Below are positions 60,501 to 64,000 of a DNA stretch of 64,000 nt, piece by piece. The stretch is from positions 6,143,001-6,207,000 of the forward strand of contig OX365953.1 of assembly GCA_947247005.1 (NCBI GenBank), in the 5' to 3' direction. Source of the DNA: Spisula solida. Its lineage: Eukaryota; Mollusca; Bivalvia; Venerida; Mactridae. Numbering within the stretch: the first letter of the stretch is position 1; each line of letters starts with the position of its first letter. The position numbers and the translations under genes were made by a program. Under the pieces are notes generated by a model. It had not been told where the DNA came from and did no database searches. It saw nothing but the letters and a program-made list of their open reading frames with translations.

Positions 60501-61816
60501 TTATTGAACGGAAATCATTTTATACGACCGACCGACAGGTGCAAAAGCATCCTCATCAAAGATGGGGAGGGGCATAATACAATTATTTTGCTAACCATAA
60601 AAATTATTTTATCTAAAACATTAATTATGCAATGCAAGATGCATGAGACAATGTAAGGTTGAATTGAATGGTCAATTTCACGCTAATCGGCCAATTAGTA
60701 TCATGGTAAGATCCATATATATGTGTTTATTTACTACTAACATCAATGTAACATTCATGAATCACGCATCATAAGACATATCATTGGCTGAGCTTTCCGA
60801 AGGTGTTTTATATAATTTGCATACTAGTAACCTCCTCACTACCCGAAATACGAAATATAGTCCGCCAAAATCGGTAATATTTCTAATATTTTTTGCAAAA
60901 TCACAAATTTAATTTAATTTTCTTATTAAAATATTCTAACAATTATTTTACAATATAAAAATCATAATTCTACGCCGTCGGGAAGAGCATCGCATGTGCG
61001 GATGAAAATGAACTACTTTAAGTTTGACCCTCGACCCGCCATATTGTTTACAACGATCCATAAACAAATATCACCACCCGAAAAAATCAATCGATCTGCG
61101 TTCAAAATGAACGAATAAAGCTAGACTTCGACCGAAATGTACAGGTAAGGAGTTTATTTTATTAAATATGTACTTTATATTAACAAAGATAGCTTGTAAT
61201 GACCGAATTCGTCGATTTTGAGCTCGTATGAAAATGACAAATTACGAAATCCCCGCGGATTTTCGTCATTCATGATACGAAACATCGGCGAAAAAACGTA
61301 TTGAAATTTAGAATTAATGAAATAGAAACACTTATTTTATCACCTGCTATCAATGAATTACTCGTTTTGGAGACTTTAATGAATTGACTGGCAGTAGAAT
61401 CATTTTCTGTTTCGGAGTTTTTCATCCCCAATAATTTCGTACCCGAGGGCGAAAATTTCGTCCTCAATAAATTCGTACCCGAGGGCGAAAAATGCACGAA
61501 CTTGTTTCAACTTTGTCTTGTATTAAAGGGAATCAGTAAATCAATTGTCAACTGCACCATAATGTGATATTTATAGGAAAACAATATTTAGCTGCCCAGC
61601 AGCTAGTGCAAAAGCTATGTCCAATTTTTGGGCTATGTCCAGTTGTTATAAACTGGTTCAACTAAGCTGCTAGCCTCTGATTTCAAAGTATCTAGTTAAA
61701 AGAATGAGTTTTCTGTTTTAATGGCAAGCTTAAAATTTCTTTTATCATTTTTAGATGAAGTCCTTGAGGATGCTGACACTTGGTCCACTTTGTCAATCAC
61801 CTGGAGTAACCATTAA
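36498..61816 (+). CDS. Unrecognised Ser/Asp-rich protein, seven coding exons
   Basis: I do not recognise this protein. The exons are 36565-36594 (coding part), 54033-54212, 54806-54920, 56656-56808, 57771-57851, 59191-59448 (5' edge uncertain) and 61755-61816. Every junction is GT/AG and phase-compatible, giving 879 bases (292 residues plus TAA). It begins MALVLTNGHQ, then an acidic RFSDDEEGEV stretch (about 12-21), a short amphipathic DPVTQILDKIDAELSSL segment (about 51-67), and long Ser/Thr/Asp/Gly-rich regions. It ends with a charged VDDKFKEILQKRKDEVLED segment and WSTLS. No signal peptide, membrane segment or enzyme motif is visible. Intron 1 spans about 17.4 kb of repeats. It could be a scaffold or adaptor, or a short isoform of a larger gene continuing beyond the window, and I cannot choose between these. 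Confidence 0.72.
36620..36975. repeat. About 43-bp minisatellite in gene 2 intron 1
   Basis: Units are built on TTTTTCAGTGGGGGCCCT, AGACTTATACCTGTATTTTA, about seven copies with variable spacing, starting just after the first coding exon. Confidence 0.85.
37388..38020. repeat. 42-bp minisatellite with alternating unit types
   Basis: The unit is CTGGTATGGTCAAGCCCTTC plus ACATGTGGAGTAGTGTCTGTTG. A second type carries GTTCTCCACATGTGGAATAG. Because 42 is divisible by three, open frames of 165-207 codons run through it in several frames on both strands, and none is credible as a protein. Confidence 0.93.
38104..38365. repeat. Dispersed repeat with strong 38-bp-arm hairpin
   Basis: 38104-38141 and 38167-38204 are inverted copies around a 25-base loop of GCGAAGC-type repeats. 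The rest (TGACGTCAAG, ATTTTCATTTAACCGCGAAA) is the inverse of 28490-28680. Confidence 0.88.
38526..38663 (-). mobile_element. tRNA-headed SINE, family 1, copy 3 (minus strand)
   Basis: The minus strand reads GTGCCTCCGTAGCTCAATGG, box B GGGTTCGAATACG, then the family-1 tail. The box B is the most intact of the three copies. Confidence 0.87.
38700..41080. other. AT-rich intron sequence, no recognised feature
   Basis: It contains the longest non-repeat open frame in the window (120 codons, 39862-39500, minus). That frame is AT-rich, matches no family I know and has no splice context. Confidence 0.4.
41085..41250 (+). mobile_element. SINE fragment related to 44012-44165
   Basis: TGGTTTGATTCCCAG (box B-like) followed by CATGAAAACTTGACAACAAT and a TTTTC-rich part matches the SINE at 44.0 kb (GGGTTTGATTCCC, CATGAAAATTTGACAACAAT). 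Confidence 0.65.
41373..41670 (+). repeat. Dispersed repeat D, copy 2
   Basis: It runs from ATGCCCCCGTATCGATAGAT to GGGGGCATAAGCGTTTAGTG, collinear with 22812-23090, with a (GTTC)n tract in place of (GTCC)n. Confidence 0.88.
41675..41805 (+). mobile_element. Possible LINE 3' end
   Basis: GACGGGCCTTTGGCCTATAG followed by ATACTTTGAAAATAAAC resembles the 3' untranslated ends of CR1/jockey-type LINEs. No coding remnant. Confidence 0.35.
42389..43135. repeat. 147-bp tandem array with two alternating unit types (first copy)
   Basis: TTACTTTCGTGGAG starts at 42391, 42538, 42685, 42832 and 42979, exactly 147 bases apart. Units alternate between a GTTGCTGCG/GATCGACAT type and a GTCGCTGCG/GATCGGCAT type, with the last unit ending irregularly. 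It is repeated at 46069-46815. Confidence 0.93.
44012..44165 (+). mobile_element. tRNA-headed SINE, family 3 (first copy)
   Basis: The box A region GTGGTCCATAGGGTACTC, the box B-like CCGGGTTTGATTCCC, then the tail CATGAAAATTTGACAACAAT. It recurs at 47692-47845 in the duplication. Confidence 0.7.
44217..44628. mobile_element. 412-bp foldback element (first copy)
   Basis: TAGCAATACCACGTG at the left is inverted at the right (CACGTGGTATTGCTA). Inverted homology runs inward about 190 bases (CCATGAAATATTATG against ATATTTCATGG, ACGCCACGCTA against TAGCGTGGCGT). A long hairpin MITE with no coding capacity. Confidence 0.88.
45372..45984. repeat. Interspersed tandem family F, truncated copy
   Basis: It starts AGCTCCACTATTCGTAGAAT and has units with AAAGTTTAGGTACAGGTTTT, CATACTTGTTCACCATCATG and GAAATTATGCCCCCTTTT. 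It is cut at the duplication junction. Confidence 0.9.
46069..46815. repeat. 147-bp tandem array, second copy
   Basis: Same array as 42389-43135, shifted by 3,680 bases, with one substitution seen (46786). Confidence 0.93.
47692..47845 (+). mobile_element. tRNA-headed SINE, family 3 (second copy)
   Basis: Identical to 44012-44165 as far as I can see. It arose through the segmental duplication and is not an independent insertion. Confidence 0.7.
47897..48308. mobile_element. 412-bp foldback element (second copy)
   Basis: Copy of 44217-44628 carried by the segmental duplication. Confidence 0.88.
49052..49995. repeat. Interspersed tandem family F, full copy
   Basis: Same family, about five units of roughly 180 bases. 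It closes with CTGCGAATAGTGGAG, the inverse of the opening CTCCACTATTCGTAG, so the whole block is bracketed by short inverted ends. Confidence 0.9.
50385..51482. repeat. About 73-bp tandem array
   Basis: About 15 units carry TTATTCTGAGTTNATTTTGA, GCAATGTTTGAGTTAATAAT and GAGTAAAGTGTGAGTGAATT, with shortened units mixed in. Confidence 0.95.
51540..52020. repeat. Probable dispersed repeat (single copy here)
   Basis: AGCTCAAAGGTCAAGGTCA, TTGTGTCCGCTCTGTGACTT and GCGGGTGCATCCGTGTCCTG resemble bivalve interspersed repeats with AGGTCA words. There is no second copy in this window to prove it. Confidence 0.4.
52572..52689. mobile_element. 118-bp MITE with AAGTTTAGCGGAATTA ends
   Basis: The left AAGTTTAGCGGAATTA is exactly inverted on the right (TAATTCCGCTAAACTT). 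The interior ATCTTGAT words pair further. Confidence 0.85.
53107..53885 (+). repeat. Interspersed tandem family E, copy 1
   Basis: It starts TATACCCCCAGATACATAGT and GGGGGCTATATTGGAGTCAT. It then has four to five units with TTATTTCTCTGTTACYAATG, GATCAGTACCAAGTCTAGTT and AATTTTAAGGGAGTTATGGC, and ends CACATTCAGTGATATTTCTT. It lies just upstream of the exon at 54033. Confidence 0.92.
54033..54212 (+). CDS. Gene 2 exon: acidic segment and amphipathic helix
   Basis: The acceptor is TTTTTTCAG (ending 54032) and the donor is GTAAGC at 54213. Sixty complete codons run GMRFSDDEEGEV, then SEPGTNRRLTRL, then DPVTQILDKIDAELSSLTRS. It is much richer in G+C than the flanking DNA. It could serve as an internal start (Met at 54036), but the upstream 10-codon exon joins in phase. 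Confidence 0.85.
54480..54735 (-). repeat. Interspersed family A, inverted copy
   Basis: It reads CCTTTGATGAGGGGGTATA, (GGTC)n, CTATTGATTTTGAGGTCAGT, AGGTCAAGGTCACTGTGACC and TTTACCATTTCTGACTATTG, the inverse of 2060-2626, with a single unit. Confidence 0.85.
54806..54920 (+). CDS. Gene 2 exon: Ser/Thr-rich
   Basis: The acceptor is TTATTACAG (ending 54805) and the donor is GTAAGT at 54921. It encodes GSTATTATDSTVVHKPDGRS and then an acidic Ser-rich stretch ending MSQL. It enters in phase 0 and leaves in phase 1. Confidence 0.82.
54957..56640. other. Intron of gene 2 with repeat-like fragments
   Basis: It starts with TTACCTGCGAGCCTTGAGCG, a likely dispersed-repeat end. A 33-base direct duplication (GATACGAGGTTTTATTTATA...) lies near 55683 and 55713. 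Nothing coding seen. Confidence 0.45.
56656..56808 (+). CDS. Gene 2 exon: Met/Ser-rich, 3' half duplicated downstream
   Basis: The acceptor is CCCCTTCAG (ending 56655) and the donor is GTAAGA at 56809. It encodes MSFKPSMMSSRSGTSDHD, then GIGTSSIQDHSLQHRSLEP, and ends DSYR plus one base. The 3' half, including the donor, is repeated in the following intron with a period of 120 bases. Confidence 0.82.
56828..57015 (+). pseudogene. Two partial duplicates of the preceding exon
   Basis: 56828-56935 repeats the 3' half of the exon at 56656-56808 (offset 120) and keeps a good donor, GTAAGC at 56931. A 2-base insertion (CCGGTGGAG against CCGGGAG) shifts its frame near the end. A third, shorter and more diverged copy runs from about 56948 to 57015. 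Using the second donor would add 122 bases and lead to an early TAA in the next exon, so these look like exon fossils or a source of non-productive transcripts. Confidence 0.75.
57091..57264. mobile_element. pogo/Tigger-like MITE
   Basis: The ends CAGTCAGAACTCAATA and TATTGAGTTCTGACTG are flanked by TA on both sides (57089-57090 and 57265-57266). The start resembles the CAGTCAAACCTCG-type ends of pogo-family elements. Confidence 0.85.
57310..57535. repeat. Dispersed repeat shared with 1495-1690
   Basis: It contains CATGAAAATCGGAACAGGTC, TTTTTCCATAAGTAAAGAGT and TACTTACGACCTTC. The flanking GTACTACTTACGACCTTAT and GTACTTACGACCTTCTTAGC also resemble 52100-52160. Confidence 0.7.
57771..57851 (+). 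CDS. Gene 2 exon: SPRTKSP segment
   Basis: The acceptor is TATGTTGTAG (ending 57770) and the donor is GTCAGT at 57852, which is weaker than usual. It encodes DSPRTKSPTRQVTTPNIFLN and then GQHMSD, entering and leaving in phase 1. The SP/TP pairs could be proline-directed phosphorylation sites. Confidence 0.78.
58080..58590. repeat. Degenerate AAAGGTCA-rich intronic block
   Basis: AAGGTCA or AAAGGTCAAAG-like words recur every 10-30 bases on the plus strand with no fixed period. Confidence 0.85.
59191..59448 (+). CDS. Gene 2 exon: Ser/Arg-rich then charged helix (5' edge uncertain)
   Basis: The donor is GTAAAA at 59449. The coding frame includes MSVKSVSSGKSSRV (Met at 59220), RSRSASPDAGG, then VDDKFKEILQKRK. 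The acceptor GTTAG at 59190 gives the required phase 1 but has a poor pyrimidine tract. Alternatives are an internal promoter using the Met at 59220, or an unseen acceptor. The frame is closed upstream by TAA at about 59166. Confidence 0.7.
59505..59860. repeat. Degenerate AAGTGCATTTT / GCGTATTTT array
   Basis: Alternating AGTGCATTTTT, AAGCGTATTTT and AAGTGCACTTTTTAC words without a strict period, just after the gene 2 exon donor. The same words form the regular array at 63348-64000. Confidence 0.85.
59900..60575. repeat. Interspersed tandem family A, copy 3
   Basis: About four units, same orientation as 2060-2626, with TTGAAGATCCTAGG, GACCTTTGACCTCAAAATCA and the terminal CCTCATCAAAGATGGGGAGG. 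Confidence 0.9.
61037..61144 (+). promoter_or_regulatory. Candidate alternative promoter and first exon
   Basis: A CpG-containing stretch (60970-61144) carries CCGCCATATTG (61037-61047), a YY1-type site common at transcription starts. It is followed by a short leader ending at the consensus donor CAG|GTAAGG (61144/61145). It sits inside the last intron of gene 2. It could start a transcript using the ATG at 61755, or one leaving the window. Confidence 0.3.
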
Positions 61817-61937
61817 TTTAATTGAAAGACCGGAAGAACCACATGTAGCAGAAATCCTGAATGGACTCGCCTTAGAAAATGAAAGACCGGAACTACCACA
61901 TGTAGAAGAAGTTCTGAATGGAATCGCCGTAGATTGA
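61755..61937 (+). CDS. Gene 2 terminal exon, readable in two frames
   Basis: The acceptor is CATTTTTAG (ending 61754). In the phase delivered by the previous exon it reads DEVLEDADTWSTLSITWSNH and stops at TAA (61814-61816). In the frame starting with the ATG at 61755 it stays open to TGA at 61937. That frame encodes two near-identical tandem peptides, ERPEEPHVAEILNGLALEN and ERPELPHVEEVLNGIAVD. I take the first frame as the annotated end. The second could be an alternative product, or a duplicated 3' untranslated segment that happens to be open. Confidence 0.6.
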   Translation: MKSLRMLTLGPLCQSPGVTINLIERPEEPHVAEILNGLALENERPELPHVEEVLNGIAVD

Positions 61938-61956
61938 TGGACAGAATCATACTTGA

Positions 61957-62805
61957 CTATACCCCCAGATACAAATAGTATATGGGGGCTATATGGGAGT
62001 CATGCATGAGGTTGGTTGGTAGGTCCGTGCAAATTTTGTCCGTGCTATTTCTCTGTAACCATTGGTTGGATTCCATCAAAACATTGCATGACTGATCAGT
62101 ACCAAGTCTAGTTGTGCATATCGTCAGCACACACTGGTTGTATCAATTTTAAGGGAGTTATGGCCCTTTAGTGTTTTGCGCATATAAATTTTGTCTGCAC
62201 TATTTCTCTATAACCATTTGTCGAGTTTTAACAAAACTTTGCATGAATGATCAGCACCAAGTCTAGTTGTGCATATCGTCAGCTAAAACTGGTCAGATAA
62301 ATTTTAAGGGAGTTATGGTCCTTTATTTTATTGCACTTATAAATTTTGTCCGCAGTATTTCTCTGTAACCATTGGTCGAATTTTAACGAAACTTTGCATG
62401 ACCAAACAGTACCTAGTCTAGTTGAGTACATCATCTGCACATGCTGGTAGGATCAATTTTAAGGAAGTTATGCCCCTTTATTTTTGTGCACTTGTAAATG
62501 TTGTTCGCGCTATTTCTTTGTAACCATTGGTCTGATTTCAACAAACCTTTGTGTGAATGATCAATACCTAGTCTAGTTGTGCATATCATCAGCACTTGTT
62601 TGTCGGATCAATTTTAAGGGAGTTATAGCGGTTTGTTTTTTTACACTGATAGCTTTTGTCTGTTCTTTCCCTCTGTAACCATTGGTTGGATTTCAATGAC
62701 AGTTTGCATTACTTATCATTATTACAAAGTCTTGTTGTACATATTGTCAGAGAACATTGGAGTGACAGGTATTCATCACATTCAGTGATATTTCTTGTTC
62801 AATTT
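61957..62805 (+). repeat. Interspersed tandem family E, copy 2
   Basis: It starts ATACCCCCAGATACAAATAG and GGGGGCTATATGGGAGTCAT. Five units carry TATTTCTCTGTAACCATTGG and TTTTAAGGGAGTTATGGCCC, ending CACATTCAGTGATATTTCTT. It immediately follows the last exon of gene 2. Confidence 0.92.
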
Positions 62806-63079
62806 GTATCATTGATGTGTGACATAAATCATGAATTTCAGGATGTCATGGCAGAGAACCTGAAATAATGAATGAACTCAAGTGTGTGAATGATTGAAAA
62901 AAGTGACAGGTATTCTAACTGTGACAGAACTTTTATATGGTTATTTATATGCAAGTTTATCTTTTTTATATGTTCAAATTTGAATTCTTAATTTATAGCA
63001 ATTACAATGCAGTAGAAAGAGATTCGTGTTTATTTTTATGTTCTTACAGTTACTTGCTTAACACAGTGTAAAGAAAAGT

Positions 63080-63345
63080 TTTTAGCTCACCTGTCACAAA
63101 GTGACTAGGTAAGATTTTGTGATCACTCTCCGTCCATCCACATTTGTTTGTGTAGCAATTTTTTGGCCTTTATATGAAACTTGTTCACATCATCTCCACA
63201 AAATCTAGTAAAAATGCATACATGATTTAGCTCTACTTTTGGGATCATACATTGGCTGTCCGTCCCCACTAGCATCAGTCCATGCTCGACAATTCTGTTC
63301 ACTAGTTCTAGAGTTATGGCCACTGAAATGACCAGAATCTTCCTT
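63080..63345 (-). repeat. Fragment related to interspersed family B
   Basis: It opens TTAGCTCACCTGTCACAAAGT and GATCACTCTCCGTCC, the inverse of the right end of the family B block at 6150-6207. It carries no tandem units. Confidence 0.7.
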
Positions 63346-63347
63346 TT

Positions 63348-64000
63348 AAGGAAAAAGATACACTTCAGTGTATTAATGCACTAGAAAAATACGCTTTTAG
63401 TACACTGAAGGCAGAAGTGCATTTTTCAGAAGAAAAGTGCGCTTAAGCGTATTAATGCACTAGAAAAATACGCTTTTAGTACACTGAAGGCAGAAGTGCA
63501 TTTTTTTCAGAAGAAAAGTGCGCTTAAGCGTATTAATGCACTAGAAAAATACGCTTTTAGTACACTGAAGGCAGAAGTGAATTTTTTTCAGAAGAAAGTG
63601 CGCTTAAGCGTATTAATGCACTAGAAAAATACGCTTTTAGTACATTGAAGGCAGAAGTTAATTTTTTTCAGAAGAAAGTGCGCTTAAGCATATTAATGCA
63701 CTAGAATAATACGCTTTTAGTACACTAGGCAGAAGTGCATTTTTTTCAGAAGAAAAATGCGCTTAAGTGAATTAATGCACTTAAAATACGCTTTTAGTAC
63801 ACTGAAGGCAGAAGTGCATTTTTTTTCAAAAGAAAAATGCACTTGAGCGTATTAATGCACTAGAAAAATACGGTTAAAGTGCACTTTTTTAAGATAAGTG
63901 CATTAAACGCAGAAAAAATGCAGAAAAAATACACTGTAAGTGCATTTTTCGAGGAAAATAAGTGCATTTAATCCGCATTTTATTTACATTTAATGCATTC
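63348..64000. repeat. 80-bp tandem array running off the window
   Basis: GCGCTTAAGCGTATTAATGC starts at about 63439, 63520, 63600 and 63680 (spacing 80-81). Units also hold AAATACGCTTTTAGTACACT and GAAGGCAGAAGTGCATTTTT. The last 150 bases are less regular. Confidence 0.93.

Overview
This is a eukaryotic window, almost certainly from a bivalve mollusc and plausibly a heterodont clam. The evidence is AT-rich DNA, small exons bounded by GT/AG sites across kilobase introns, a RanBP1 gene that is clearly animal, and very dense repeats. The repeats include interspersed tandem families with long runs of TGACCT-type words, tRNA-headed SINEs and many small inverted-repeat elements. The species assignment rests on my familiarity with clam repeat styles and is an inference. 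I see no operons, CRISPR arrays, rRNA genes or credible functional tRNA genes.

Two protein-coding genes can be reconstructed. (1) RANBP1 lies on the minus strand at 10130-3192. Its six coding exons all join in phase and give 254 residues: a short acidic N-terminus, a complete Ran-binding domain, and a long charged tail that keeps the leucine-rich export signal. A compact ETS plus CRE/ATF-like promoter lies about 90-105 bases upstream of its ATG. (2) A plus-strand gene at 36498-61816 has seven coding exons joining in phase (about 292 residues, low-complexity, Ser/Thr/Asp-rich, probably disordered). I do not recognise its family. Candidate 5' untranslated exons lie at about 14.1 kb and 17.0 kb. 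The two genes would be transcribed divergently.

Repeat layout: 0.35-0.9 kb, 31-bp minisatellite. 2.1-9.3 kb, repeats and small transposons inside or just beyond RANBP1. 11.5-21.4 kb, a series of inverted-repeat elements, including a mariner-like element with a transposase remnant, plus an inverted SINE pair and a LINE reverse-transcriptase fragment. 21.8-26.4 kb, tandem blocks and an element filled with the palindrome TTCATGAA. 29.4 kb, a 13-bp array. 30.36-31.26 kb, a pure 900-bp (TACC)n run abutting a small inverted-repeat element. 36.6-38.4 kb, two minisatellites and a strong hairpin. 42.3-49.7 kb, a 3,680-bp segment present twice in tandem with only four differences seen. 50.3-51.5 kb, a 73-bp array. 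53.1-63.4 kb, interspersed repeats lying between the exons of gene 2. 63.35 kb to the window end, an 80-bp array.

Most long open frames come from tandem repeats whose unit is a multiple of three, or are chance. The observations most worth a second look are the tandem duplication, the uncharacterised gene with its partial exon duplication and two-frame last exon, the CAGGG-ended elements with 6-bp target duplications, and the TTCATGAA-rich element.
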